Source: Anaerotruncus sp. G3(2012)
Lineage (GTDB): Bacteria > Bacillota > Clostridia > Oscillospirales > Ruminococcaceae
Reading direction: 5' to 3'
Assembly (NCBI RefSeq): GCF_000403395.2
Contig: NZ_KE159674.1
Coordinates: 50,702-114,701 of the forward strand
DNA length: 64,000 bases
Part shown: positions 49,845-58,692 of the stretch, piece after piece
Layout: the number at the start of each line of letters is the position of its first letter
Numbering within the stretch: the first letter of the stretch is position 1
Made by a program: the position numbers and the translations under genes
The notes under the pieces: generated by a model
Told to the model about the DNA's origin: nothing
Databases searched by the model: none
What the model saw: only the letters and a program-made list of their open reading frames with translations

Positions 49845-51974
49845 TTGCAGCACATGCAGAAGCAGAAAATCCTGATTGTGGACGACTCCGAGATGAATCG
49901 TTCGATTCTGGCGGATATGCTGGGAGAGGAATACGAGATATTGGAGGCGGAAGACGGCGTACAGGCGGTAGCAGCCCTTCAGAAGTATGGAATGGATCTG
50001 TCGCTTGTTCTGCTCGACATCGTGATGCCCGAGATGGACGGATTCGGGGTGCTGTCGGTTATGAACAAGCGTCACTGGATCGAGGAAATTCCTGTGATTA
50101 TCATTTCCTCGGAAACCCGCTCCTCCCATATGGAGCGAGCGTTCGAGATGGGTGTCACCGATTTTATCAGCCGTCCGTTCGATGCGCTGATCGTCCACCG
50201 CCGGGTGGTCAACACCATCCTGCTCTATGCCAAGCAGAAAAAACTGGTGGGTCTGGTGGCAGATCAGATTTATGAAAAAGAGCAGCGCAGCAACCTGATG
50301 ATTGATATTCTCAGCCAGATCGTAGAGTTCCGAAATGGGGAGAGCGGGCTTCATGTCCGCCATGTTCATATTCTATCCGAGCTGATGCTCAAAGAGCTGA
50401 TGCAGATGTCTGACCGCTATAAGCTTTCCCGGGCGGATATCTCACTCATCAGCACTGCCTCGGCGCTGCACGACATTGGGAAGATTGCGATTGACGAGGC
50501 GATCCTCAATAAGCCAGGCAGGCTGACGCCCGAGGAGTTCGAGGTGATGAAAACCCATTCAATGATTGGCGCGAACATGCTGAAAGAGATGCCAATTCAC
50601 CAGAATGAACCGCTGGTCAGGGTTGCCGCTGAGATATGCCGCTGGCATCACGAGCGGTACGATGGCCGGGGTTATCCGGATGGATTAAAGGGGGACGAAA
50701 TCCCTATCTCCGCCCAGATTGTGGCGCTGGCGGATGTCTATGACGCTCTGACCAGCGACCGTGTCTATAAAAAGGCGATCCCGCATGAGGAAGCGGTGAA
50801 GATGATTCTGGATGGGCAGTGCGGAACGTTCAATCCGCTGCTGTTGGATTGCCTGACCAATTCGGCCGAAACCATCCAGAGGGAACTGAGCAGCGATTCG
50901 CCGGCGCGGGCAAGCCAGCGGGAGATGCGCAATATCGCAGACGAGATGGTTCGCCATGAGGAGCTGGCGGCATCTGAACGCACCCTTTATCTGCTCGAGC
51001 ATGAACGGATGAAGTACAGATTCTTTGCGCAGATGACGCAGGAAACTCAGTTCGAATATACTGTATCACCCGCGATGGCGACTATCACCCCATGGGGTGC
51101 CGAGCAGCTGGGGCTGGATGAGCTGATTATGGATCCGCTCAACGACAAAAGGGTTCGCTCGCTGCTCAATGAGGGCGACTGGCAGCGGATGATCGAGACG
51201 CTGCATGCCACCACCCCCGAAAACCCGACGGTAACGCATGTCTTTAAAGTCAACCAACATGGAAGATGGAGATGGTCACGGATCATCATCCAGTCGATCT
51301 GGTCGGCCGATGATCCACCACAGTATACAGGGGCAATCGGAAAGGCGATTGATATCCACGATTCTCAGGCTAAGATGGATACACTTGAGCGGATGGCTTC
51401 CCACGACCAGCTTACCGGCCTGCTGAACCATGCCAGTGCGAAAAAGCAGATCGTGAAGCGCATGGAGTCCAGCCTTGACAGTCAGTTCGCGTTGGTTATC
51501 TTTGATCTGGATCACTTCAAATTTTTCAATGATAACTATGGGCACGATTTTGGCGACCGTGTTCTGGTACATATGGCGGAAAAATTGCGGCAGAGGATCC
51601 GAAAATGCGATATTGCCGCCCGGATTGGCGGAGACGAGTTTCTGATCTTTCTGGAATATCGGGATGATGTGGAGCCGATTATCAAGCGGATCTTCTCGTT
51701 CCTTTCCGGCAACTACGGGAATTTGGACATTTCAATCAGCATGGGGATTGCGGAAGCGTCGCTGCTCGGCGCGGATTATGACTCTTTGTTCCATGCAGCA
51801 GATCAGGCGCTTTACATAGTGAAACGAAACGGCAGAGGATACTATCGCTTTTATAATAACATGATGCGGGATGTTCTTTCCCGAATCTCTCCGATTGAAA
51901 GCGAAGGAAGGCCGTCGGCTCATCATCCGCACGAATCCGCCGCAGGATCGACTGAAGAGGAGGATGCCAAATGA
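49845..51974 (+). CDS. Response regulator with HD-GYP and GGDEF domains
   Basis: TTG start at 49845 preferred, since GAAGGAAGGG is 8 bp upstream; the ORF reaching 49776 has no site. About 709 residues. REC domain (phospho-acceptor in LVLLDIVMPEMDG), HD-GYP domain (ASALHDIGKIAID, HHERYDGRGYP) for c-di-GMP hydrolysis, a PAS-like segment, and a C-terminal diguanylate cyclase with RIGGDEFLIF and the inhibitory-site region. Both synthesis and breakdown of c-di-GMP are thus possible in one protein. Followed by an Hpt and a hybrid kinase gene; probably the output of that phosphorelay. Confidence 0.88.
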   Translation: MQHMQKQKILIVDDSEMNRSILADMLGEEYEILEAEDGVQAVAALQKYGMDLSLVLLDIVMPEMDGFGVLSVMNKRHWIEEIPVIIISSETRSSHMERAFEMGVTDFISRPFDALIVHRRVVNTILLYAKQKKLVGLVADQIYEKEQRSNLMIDILSQIVEFRNGESGLHVRHVHILSELMLKELMQMSDRYKLSRADISLISTASALHDIGKIAIDEAILNKPGRLTPEEFEVMKTHSMIGANMLKEMPIHQNEPLVRVAAEICRWHHERYDGRGYPDGLKGDEIPISAQIVALADVYDALTSDRVYKKAIPHEEAVKMILDGQCGTFNPLLLDCLTNSAETIQRELSSDSPARASQREMRNIADEMVRHEELAASERTLYLLEHERMKYRFFAQMTQETQFEYTVSPAMATITPWGAEQLGLDELIMDPLNDKRVRSLLNEGDWQRMIETLHATTPENPTVTHVFKVNQHGRWRWSRIIIQSIWSADDPPQYTGAIGKAIDIHDSQAKMDTLERMASHDQLTGLLNHASAKKQIVKRMESSLDSQFALVIFDLDHFKFFNDNYGHDFGDRVLVHMAEKLRQRIRKCDIAARIGGDEFLIFLEYRDDVEPIIKRIFSFLSGNYGNLDISISMGIAEASLLGADYDSLFHAADQALYIVKRNGRGYYRFYNNMMRDVLSRISPIESEGRPSAHHPHESAAGSTEEEDAK

Positions 51975-52321
51975 CATTACAGGAATGCTATGCAGCGTTT
52001 GGAGGAGATTATGAAGGGGTAGTAGCCCGCCTTCGCAGCGAAAAGACGGTAAAAAAATTTGCACTGAAATTTCTCAACGATAAAAGCTATGATCTGCTTT
52101 GCAGTTCCCTTGAGAAGGGGGACTATGGGGAGGCATTCCGCGCATCCCATACCCTTAAGGGCCTGTGTCAGAATCTGGGGTTCAGCAGGCTTCTGGAATC
52201 CAGCACCCGCCTCACCGAAGCGCTGCGATACGGCTGGAGCGCGGAAGCTGCCGGGCTGATAGATAAGGTAGCGGACGACTACCGGCAGACTGCCAGAGCA
52301 ATCCAGCAGCTGGATGAATGA
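51971..52321 (+). CDS. Stand-alone Hpt phosphotransfer protein
   Basis: 116 residues of helices; the phospho-accepting H60 is in FRASHTLKGLCQNLGF, the Hpt signature. It starts within the stop of the regulator gene (ATGA). It probably shuttles phosphate between the receiver domains of the hybrid kinase encoded next (which lacks an Hpt domain) and the REC domain of the upstream regulator. Confidence 0.88.
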   Translation: MTLQECYAAFGGDYEGVVARLRSEKTVKKFALKFLNDKSYDLLCSSLEKGDYGEAFRASHTLKGLCQNLGFSRLLESSTRLTEALRYGWSAEAAGLIDKVADDYRQTARAIQQLDE

Positions 52322-52359
52322 GAACTCTACGCGAAAATAACCTTTTGAGGTGATCTTAT

Positions 52360-54900
52360 TTGAAAAACGAAACGACTCGTTTCCTGAAGACCAGTCTGAT
52401 TCTGGTGCTGACCCTCTGCGTGGTAACCTTTACGGGTTTGGCGGTTATCATGAACCGGAAAAGTTCGGACACGATCAGCAGGGTGGGGTTGACCTATATG
52501 GAGGGGATGAGCCAGCAGGTTTCCCAGCATTTTGCCACGACGATGAAGCTGCGTCTGGAACAGATGGAGGCTTTGGTTGAGATGATCCCGCCTGATACAG
52601 CCGCTAGTATGGACAGCCTGCGGGAAGAGCTGTCTTATAATGCGCGGATCAGAGGATTTGTTGAGCTGGCTTTCTATTCCCAAGACGGCAATTTTGAGAT
52701 GATCTGTGGGGACGGGGTGAAGCTAGCCGATCCGCCGCCGTTTTTACAGTCGATGAGAAACGGTGAGGAGAAGGTGGCGGTAGGTACCGACAACGAGGGA
52801 AACCGGATTCTGCTGCTGGGTGTGCCTTCACAATATCCCATGTCAGATGGCGAAGTGTGTATCGCTCTGGTGGCGGCGCTTCCGATTGACTATATCAGGG
52901 ATACGCTCGCGCTGGAGACCAATGATCTGGTGAACCTGCATATCATCCGCCAGGACGGAAGTATGGTGATCCGGGGAAGTGATGTTTTCCGGGAGAGTTA
53001 TTTCGACCGGATTCGGGCGGAGTTTTCGACGATCAGCGGCGCGGATGCCGAAGCATATCTGTCCGAGCTGCAGGAAGCGATGTCGAAAAACGAGATTTAT
53101 TCCAATGTGCTCGAGATCGGACGCGATCGTAGTCATGTCTATTGCACCTCGCTGCCCTATTCCGAATGGTATCTGGTGATGGTCATGCCCTATGGCCAGC
53201 TTAGTGAGATGGTCACCGATCTGAGCAGCCAGTGGATATGGATGGTCTTGGGTGCCTGCGGATTGATTCTGGCCGCGCTGATGCTGCTTTTCTGGAAGTA
53301 TTTCCGTCTGATGCACCAACAGATGGTGGCGCTGGAAGAGGCCCGTGAAAGCGCGGAACACGCGAACAAGGCAAAGAGCGAGTTCCTCTCTAACATGAGC
53401 CATGACATCCGCACCCCAATGAATGCCATTGTGGGAATGACAGCCATTGCCACAGCCAACATCGACAATCCCCAGCAGCTTCAGAACTGTTTGAAAAAGA
53501 TTGCCCTTTCCAGCAAACATCTGCTGGGATTGATTAACGATGTGTTGGATATGTCCAAGATCGAGAGCGGGAAGATGACCCTCAATATGGATCAGGTTTC
53601 TCTGCGGGAGGTCATGGACAGCATCGTGAGTATCATACAGCCACAGGTGAAAGCAAAAAAGCAGCATTTTGATGTGTTCATTCATGACATTTCTACTGAG
53701 AATGTCTATTGCGATAGTGTACGCCTGAATCAGGTTCTGCTGAACTTCTTGTCCAATGCGGTTAAGTTTACGCCGGAGGACGGTTCCATACAGGTGGCAC
53801 TCTATGAGGAAGAGTCCCCGAAAGGGGATAAATATGTCCGTATTCATCTACAGGTGAAGGACAGCGGAATTGGGATGTCTGAGGAATTCCAGAAAAAAGT
53901 TTTTGAGTCGTTTGTAAGGGAAGACAATACCCGTGTCCATAAAACTGAGGGAACCGGCCTTGGGATGGCGATCACAAAATATATCGTAGATGCGATGGGC
54001 GGTACGATTGCAGTGAACAGTGCACCCGGCAAAGGGACCGAATTCCATGTCACTCTGGATATGGAAAAAGCAGAACTTCAGGAGATGGACATGGTTCTGC
54101 CTAACTGGAATATGCTAGTGGTGGATGACGACAAGCAGCTCTGTGAGAGCACAGTCGCTTCTCTCGAGTCGATCGGGGTCAACGCGGAGTGGGCGCTGGA
54201 CGGCGAAAGTGCAGTAGAAATGGTGAAAAAACGCCATTGTCAGCATGATGACTATCAAATTATCCTCCTGGACTGGAAACTTCCGGGAATTGACGGGATT
54301 GAAACCGCCCGCCGGATCCGCAAGCATACAGGCGACGATGTGCCGTTGCTTTTGATTTCTGCTTACGACTGGAGCGAGATCGAGGAAAATGCCAGGGGAG
54401 CAGGGATCAGTGGTTTCATCTCCAAGCCGCTCTTTAAATCTACGCTGTTTTATGGCCTCAAGAAGTTTGTTGACCCTCTGTGGCAGGCACAGGAGGACAC
54501 CCTGGAGAGCAGCGAACATTTCAGCGGCAGACATATTCTGTTGGCCGAGGACAACGATCTCAACTGGGAGATTGCGGAGGAGTTGCTTTCTGACCTTGGC
54601 CTGGAGTTGCAGCGCGCGGAAAACGGGCAGGAGTGTGTGGAACTTTTCCAGAAATCCCCGCTTGGATTCTATGACGCTATCCTGATGGATATCCGGATGC
54701 CTGTGATGACCGGGTATCAAGCATCTGAAGCGATACGGGCGCTTGAACGCAGCGATTCAAACCTTCCGATCATCGCCATGACTGCTGACGCATTCTCGGA
54801 GGACATCAAGAAATGTCTGGACAGCGGCATGAATGCGCATGTGGCCAAGCCGATTGACGTTGATGAAGTGGCGCATCTGCTGAAAAAGTATATGAAATAA
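52360..54900 (+). CDS. Hybrid histidine kinase with two receiver domains
   Basis: TTG start at 52360 with GAGGTGA upstream. 846 residues: membrane helix (12-31), extracellular dCache-like sensor (about 35-285), second helix (290-315), HisKA with NMSHDIRTPMNAIVG, HATPase_c with NFLSNAVKFTPED, KDSGIGM and GTGLGMAITKYIVDAMGG, a first receiver (LLDWKLPGIDG) and a second (LMDIRMPVMTG). It should sense an extracellular ligand and pass phosphate via the stand-alone Hpt protein to the c-di-GMP regulator. All catalytic motifs are intact. Terminator follows. Confidence 0.9.
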   Translation: MKNETTRFLKTSLILVLTLCVVTFTGLAVIMNRKSSDTISRVGLTYMEGMSQQVSQHFATTMKLRLEQMEALVEMIPPDTAASMDSLREELSYNARIRGFVELAFYSQDGNFEMICGDGVKLADPPPFLQSMRNGEEKVAVGTDNEGNRILLLGVPSQYPMSDGEVCIALVAALPIDYIRDTLALETNDLVNLHIIRQDGSMVIRGSDVFRESYFDRIRAEFSTISGADAEAYLSELQEAMSKNEIYSNVLEIGRDRSHVYCTSLPYSEWYLVMVMPYGQLSEMVTDLSSQWIWMVLGACGLILAALMLLFWKYFRLMHQQMVALEEARESAEHANKAKSEFLSNMSHDIRTPMNAIVGMTAIATANIDNPQQLQNCLKKIALSSKHLLGLINDVLDMSKIESGKMTLNMDQVSLREVMDSIVSIIQPQVKAKKQHFDVFIHDISTENVYCDSVRLNQVLLNFLSNAVKFTPEDGSIQVALYEEESPKGDKYVRIHLQVKDSGIGMSEEFQKKVFESFVREDNTRVHKTEGTGLGMAITKYIVDAMGGTIAVNSAPGKGTEFHVTLDMEKAELQEMDMVLPNWNMLVVDDDKQLCESTVASLESIGVNAEWALDGESAVEMVKKRHCQHDDYQIILLDWKLPGIDGIETARRIRKHTGDDVPLLLISAYDWSEIEENARGAGISGFISKPLFKSTLFYGLKKFVDPLWQAQEDTLESSEHFSGRHILLAEDNDLNWEIAEELLSDLGLELQRAENGQECVELFQKSPLGFYDAILMDIRMPVMTGYQASEAIRALERSDSNLPIIAMTADAFSEDIKKCLDSGMNAHVAKPIDVDEVAHLLKKYMK

Positions 54901-54910
54901 TACAGATTGA

Positions 54911-54949
54911 CAGAGGCCGGTATGCAGCAAATGCACACCGGCCTCTTGC
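54911..54949 (+). terminator. Intrinsic terminator after hybrid kinase
   Basis: GAGGCCGGT-TGC and GCA-ACCGGCCTC form a 12-bp stem with one bulge around AGCAAAT. The U-tract is weak (CTTG). Confidence 0.7.
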
Positions 54950-54974
54950 AATTTCAGAGAAGCCATGATAAGAT
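54946..54974 (+). promoter_or_regulatory. Sigma70 promoter of second PadR operon
   Basis: TTGCAA (54946-54951) and TAAGAT (54969-54974) at 17-bp spacing; the start of transcription would fall at the beginning of the palindrome described next. Confidence 0.5.
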
Positions 54975-54983
54975 AGAGAAAAC

Positions 54984-55002
54984 TACTGTATATTATACAG
55001 TA
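54984..55002 (+). promoter_or_regulatory. 19-bp perfect palindrome, PadR operator
   Basis: TACTGTATA-T-TATACAGTA, immediately before the GGAGGG site of the HAAS gene. Its core TATA..TGTATA type resembles the palindrome at 45632, so PadR proteins of both operons probably see related sites. Confidence 0.7.
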
Positions 55003-55018
55003 TAGGAGGGAGAATGGT

Positions 55019-56437
55019 TTGACACAGCAAATGTTTCTGGATGAACTGCGAGCGAGGCTGCGACGGCGGATTCCAGAGGAACGGGTACAAGAGATTTTGG
55101 ATGACTATCGGGAATATTTTTCCGATGGTCTCGCAGAGGGGCGCGATGAGAATACGCTCTGCAGAGCATTTGGCACGCCGGCTGAGATTGTTTCGGAGCT
55201 TCAATCGGAAGGAAGATTCGGCAGTTATGGGCATCAGCATCTTTTCGACCTGATCGTCTGGGGAAGTTTCCTGCTTCTTGCATATCTGACCCTCTTTCCA
55301 ATCAGCTGGAGCATACTGGAGGCGCCGCGTTTCTTACACTATGGGCTTCTGTTTGTACCGTTGATACAGATCACTCTACTTGGAACCGGTCATGCCAGAT
55401 CGAGTCTCCTCTCCGAAAAAAGACGGTTAGCGGTTATGACAGGGTGCACGATTGTCCCGGTTCTGATTTTGGCTGGGCTAATCCATGTCCTTTTGCGGGT
55501 CGCAGGTGGAGAAAGCGGTTGGCTGCCGTTTGGGCCTGCGTCGTTGGGTCCTATGATGCATCATCTTTTGAAATTTGGAATGCTCATTGTGCTGGCGGCG
55601 TGGGGGATTGCCATCGTTTGGGGAGGGCGGCGTATTTTTTGGAGCGCCATGCTGTATGCTGGGCTTTTTTCCACGATGCAGGAGATTGGAGAGATGCTGC
55701 ATTGGCTTGACGCGCCAGAAGCGATTGCCGGGATGATATTGGAAAGCTGCATCCCGCTTTTGGTATCTGCTGCATTGTCAGCAACGTTGGGACTCCTTTT
55801 TTCAACAGCGGGAAAAGGCTTGTTGGATGCTGACATAAGCAGGCAGGCGGTTTTCAACCTGATCGGATGGGGCAGTTTTCCGCTGCTTGCATGTTTGATC
55901 TGTCTTCCGCTTATCCGCCGGGATTGGTGGATACCGTCGGTACTTTGTTATGGAATCCCGTTCCTGCCTCTGCTTCAGTGGTTCTGTGTCAAAAAGGGCC
56001 GGGGACGGTCAGTCAGGCAGCCCCCTTGGAAAAAAAGCGCAATCATGCTGGCAGGGTGCATAGCATTCCCAATTTTGACCTTGATTGTGTCCAGCTGCAT
56101 TCCGCTGTGGTTTACCCGAAAAGGAGACGGCTGGATTCCACACGGTTCTGTATCCATTCTGGCGCCGCTCGTAACCGGGCTTGTGGTGGCTGGAATGTTG
56201 ATTGCATTGGTTGGATGGGAGTGTTCCTTCCTCTGGGGGAGGGAAGGGGTAGACTGGCTGGCATTTCTCGATGCGGGATTATTTGCCGCGCTGTACGAGC
56301 TTTCTAAGTTTCTCTACTATTTGGATGATCCGGAAAAGATGCATGGAGCACTATTGGTCTGCTGTAATCCGCTCTGGTTGGGGATAGCTCTGGCAGGATA
56401 CGCGCTTCTGCGTCAGAAAGGATGGAAAGATGATTGA
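55019..56437 (+). CDS. HAAS-domain multi-pass membrane protein
   Basis: TTG start at 55019 behind AGGAGGGAG; the ATG at 55014 meets a stop at once. 472 residues: an N-terminal HAAS domain (FLDELRARLRRRIPEERVQE, LDDYREYFSDGLAEGRDENT) and then about twelve membrane helices in two repeats, with HLFDLIVWGSFLLLAYLTLF and AVFNLIGWGSFPLLACLICL as the corresponding repeat starts, so the membrane part arose by duplication. No enzyme domain is visible. It is followed, with 8-bp overlap, by a PadR gene, suggesting a membrane sensor/repressor pair. Confidence 0.75.
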   Translation: MTQQMFLDELRARLRRRIPEERVQEILDDYREYFSDGLAEGRDENTLCRAFGTPAEIVSELQSEGRFGSYGHQHLFDLIVWGSFLLLAYLTLFPISWSILEAPRFLHYGLLFVPLIQITLLGTGHARSSLLSEKRRLAVMTGCTIVPVLILAGLIHVLLRVAGGESGWLPFGPASLGPMMHHLLKFGMLIVLAAWGIAIVWGGRRIFWSAMLYAGLFSTMQEIGEMLHWLDAPEAIAGMILESCIPLLVSAALSATLGLLFSTAGKGLLDADISRQAVFNLIGWGSFPLLACLICLPLIRRDWWIPSVLCYGIPFLPLLQWFCVKKGRGRSVRQPPWKKSAIMLAGCIAFPILTLIVSSCIPLWFTRKGDGWIPHGSVSILAPLVTGLVVAGMLIALVGWECSFLWGREGVDWLAFLDAGLFAALYELSKFLYYLDDPEKMHGALLVCCNPLWLGIALAGYALLRQKGWKDD

Positions 56438-56741
56438 CCGGCAGATGCTCAAAGGAGTGGTAGAAATGGCTCTGCTTTGGCTTGTTGAGCAGCAGGAGCC
56501 TTATGGATATGAGCTGCTTCGCCAGATGTCGGAGCGATTTCCGGATTTGCAGGAACGGACGGTTTATGCGATTCTTCGCCGCCTGCATGAGAATGGAGAC
56601 ACTGAAACCTTTACCAAAGAGTGTTCCGGAGGTCCTGTGCGAAAATATTATCGGATCACTGGAAAAGGCCGGGAGCGTCTGCAAGAGATGATTAAAAATT
56701 GGAGGGAACTGGAACGAATGATACAGGAACTGGGAATTTAA
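56430..56741 (+). CDS. PadR-family transcriptional regulator
   Basis: 103 residues. KGVVEMALLWLVEQQEPYGY, RTVYAILRRLHENGD and VRKYYRITGKGRERLQEMI are the PadR winged helix; the short C-terminal helix should dimerise. It overlaps the preceding HAAS gene by 8 bp and probably represses the operon through the palindrome at 54984. Here the PadR gene is last rather than first as in the operon at 45668. Confidence 0.87.
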   Translation: MIDRQMLKGVVEMALLWLVEQQEPYGYELLRQMSERFPDLQERTVYAILRRLHENGDTETFTKECSGGPVRKYYRITGKGRERLQEMIKNWRELERMIQELGI

Positions 56742-56814
56742 GTAGAATTATTGTGGCATTTTTCATCCATAGCCGCAGGGATCAAAAGTTGAGGACAAAA
56801 TTTTAAAATAGGAA

Positions 56815-56855
56815 AAAAGAGCGCTCTGAGGAATCTCGCAGAGCGCCCTAAAAAA
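56815..56855. terminator. Terminator between convergent PadR and etfA genes
   Basis: GCGCTCTG and CAGAGCGC form a perfect 8-bp stem around a 10-nt loop, with A-rich DNA before and AAAAAA after the stem, so it works best for the minus-strand butyrate operon and possibly for both. Confidence 0.75.
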
Positions 56856-56859
56856 TGGC

Positions 56860-57873
56860 TTATTCTTTTTTTGCAAGCTCTTTCTTGACTGCCTCGGTCA
56901 GCAGCGGCAGGATTTTATGTACATCCCCGACGACGCCGAAATCCGCAACCTCAAAGATCGGAGCGCCCGGGTCCTTGTTGATCGCGATGATGATTTCCGA
57001 ATCCTCCATACCAGCCAGATGCTGGATTGCGCCTGAGATGCCGCACGCGATATACAGGTTCGGACGGACTGTTTTACCGGTCTGGCCGACCTGGCGGTCT
57101 TTCTCGACCCAGCCCGCATCTACGCATGCACGCGATGACGAGATCGTTCCGCCCAGAACCTCTGCGAGGTCCTCCAGCAGCTTGAAGTTCTCCGGACCGC
57201 CCATGCCGCGTCCGCCAGACACCAGGATTTTCGCATCCTGAATGTCCATCTTGCCCGCAGTTTTCTTGACGATCTCGAGGATTTCCACATTCTTGTGGGA
57301 CGCCAGGTCTGCAACCTCGAATTTCTCGATCTGCGCCTGAGCGCCGTCTTTGACCTCGCCCTTCTGCATAACGCCCGGACGGACGGTCGCCATCTGCGGG
57401 CGGTGGTCCGGACAGAGGATGGTCGCCATGATGTTGCCGCCGAACGCTGGACGGGTCATCATCAGGTTTTTGCTCTCCGGGTCGATCTCCAGCTTGGTGC
57501 AGTCCGCGGTCAGGCCGGTGTGCACACGCGCGGAAACACGCGGCGCGAGGTCGCGCCCGATCGCAGTCGCACCGTACAGCACCACCGCCGGCTGCTTGGC
57601 CAGAATCACCTGATGCAGTGCGTGGACGTACGGCTCGGTTGTGTAGACTTCCAGCGCCGGGTCGTCCACCACGATGATCTTATCCGCACCATATTTTGCA
57701 AGCCTTTCGCACAGCGGCTCCACATTGTGCCCCAGCAGCACCGCGGTCACTTCGGTGCCAAGGTCGTTTGCCAGCTCTTTGCCCTTGCCGATCAGCTCAT
57801 AGGAAACGCTGGTGATCTTGTTGTCTACCTGCTGCGCAAATACAAATACGCCTTTATAATCCTGTACACTCAT
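56860..57873 (-). CDS. etfA: Electron transfer flavoprotein alpha subunit
   Basis: 337 residues. N-terminal alpha/beta domain shared with EtfB, then the FAD-binding C-terminal domain with VSGGRGMGGPENF, SSSRACVDAGWV, GQTGKTVRPNLYIACGISGA and INKDPGAPIFEVADFGVVGD, the EtfA signature. With EtfB and Bcd it forms the electron-bifurcating complex that reduces crotonyl-CoA and ferredoxin with NADH. Last gene of the butyrate operon, 17 bp after etfB. Confidence 0.95.
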   Translation of the reverse strand: MSVQDYKGVFVFAQQVDNKITSVSYELIGKGKELANDLGTEVTAVLLGHNVEPLCERLAKYGADKIIVVDDPALEVYTTEPYVHALHQVILAKQPAVVLYGATAIGRDLAPRVSARVHTGLTADCTKLEIDPESKNLMMTRPAFGGNIMATILCPDHRPQMATVRPGVMQKGEVKDGAQAQIEKFEVADLASHKNVEILEIVKKTAGKMDIQDAKILVSGGRGMGGPENFKLLEDLAEVLGGTISSSRACVDAGWVEKDRQVGQTGKTVRPNLYIACGISGAIQHLAGMEDSEIIIAINKDPGAPIFEVADFGVVGDVHKILPLLTEAVKKELAKKE

Positions 57874-57890
57874 GTTACCACCATCTTTCC

Positions 57891-58673
57891 TTACAGTATG
57901 AATTTCTCATGCAGCTTCTCGACCAGGAAATCCACCGATTCCTGCGCGTCCAGATTCACTACGGTGCCTTTGCCCTTGAGCGCCTTGGTGAACGACTTGA
58001 ACACGCGGGTGGGCGAGCCTTTCAGGCCGATGTTGCCATCCTCGACATCCAGGTCCGGACGGGTCCAGATGGTAACCTCTTTCTCCCGGTAAGCATCGAA
58101 GATGCCCTTCGGGCTCATGTAACGCGGCTCGTTCAGCTCGGCCAGTGCGGTAATCAGGCAGGGCATCTTCGCCTTGATGACGTGGTAACGGTCCTCGTAC
58201 TGCCGCTGAACCTCGACATATTCGCCTTTGACAGTGATCTTCTCCGCATAGCTGATGTTAACCAGGCCGAGATGCTCGGAAATCTGCGGGCCAACCTGTG
58301 CGGTATCGCCGTCGATCGCCTGACGGCCGGTGATAATCAGGTCGTACGGCAGCTTCTTGACTGCCGATGCCAACGTCGAAGAGGTGGCCCAGGTATCTGC
58401 GCCGCCGAATGCGCGGTCGGTCACCAGAATCGCCTCGTCCGCGCCCATGGCCAGCGCCTCACGCAGCGCCAGATCCGCCTGCGGCGGGCCCATCGAAATG
58501 ACAGTCACCTTTGCGCCGTTCTCGTCTTTGATCCGCAGCGCTGCTTCCAGCCCTGCCTTGTCATCCGGGTTGATGATGCTCGGGATTCCTTCACGGATCA
58601 GTGTACCGGTTACCGGGTCCAGCTTGACCTCGTTGGTGTCCGGAACCTGCTTGATGCATACGATAATATTCAA
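57891..58673 (-). CDS. etfB: Electron transfer flavoprotein beta subunit
   Basis: 260 residues starting MNIIVCIKQVPDTNEVKLDP. It has the EtfB core LEAALRIKDENGAKVTVISM, ADEAILVTDRAFGGADTWAT and DLIITGRQAIDGDTAQVGP, which binds FAD/NAD in bifurcating ETFs. Located between bcd and etfA with short gaps, GGGAGCGC before the start. Works with EtfA and Bcd in butyrate formation. Confidence 0.95.
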   Translation of the reverse strand: MNIIVCIKQVPDTNEVKLDPVTGTLIREGIPSIINPDDKAGLEAALRIKDENGAKVTVISMGPPQADLALREALAMGADEAILVTDRAFGGADTWATSSTLASAVKKLPYDLIITGRQAIDGDTAQVGPQISEHLGLVNISYAEKITVKGEYVEVQRQYEDRYHVIKAKMPCLITALAELNEPRYMSPKGIFDAYREKEVTIWTRPDLDVEDGNIGLKGSPTRVFKSFTKALKGKGTVVNLDAQESVDFLVEKLHEKFIL

Positions 58674-58692
58674 TGCTTTGCGCTCCCTTCTC

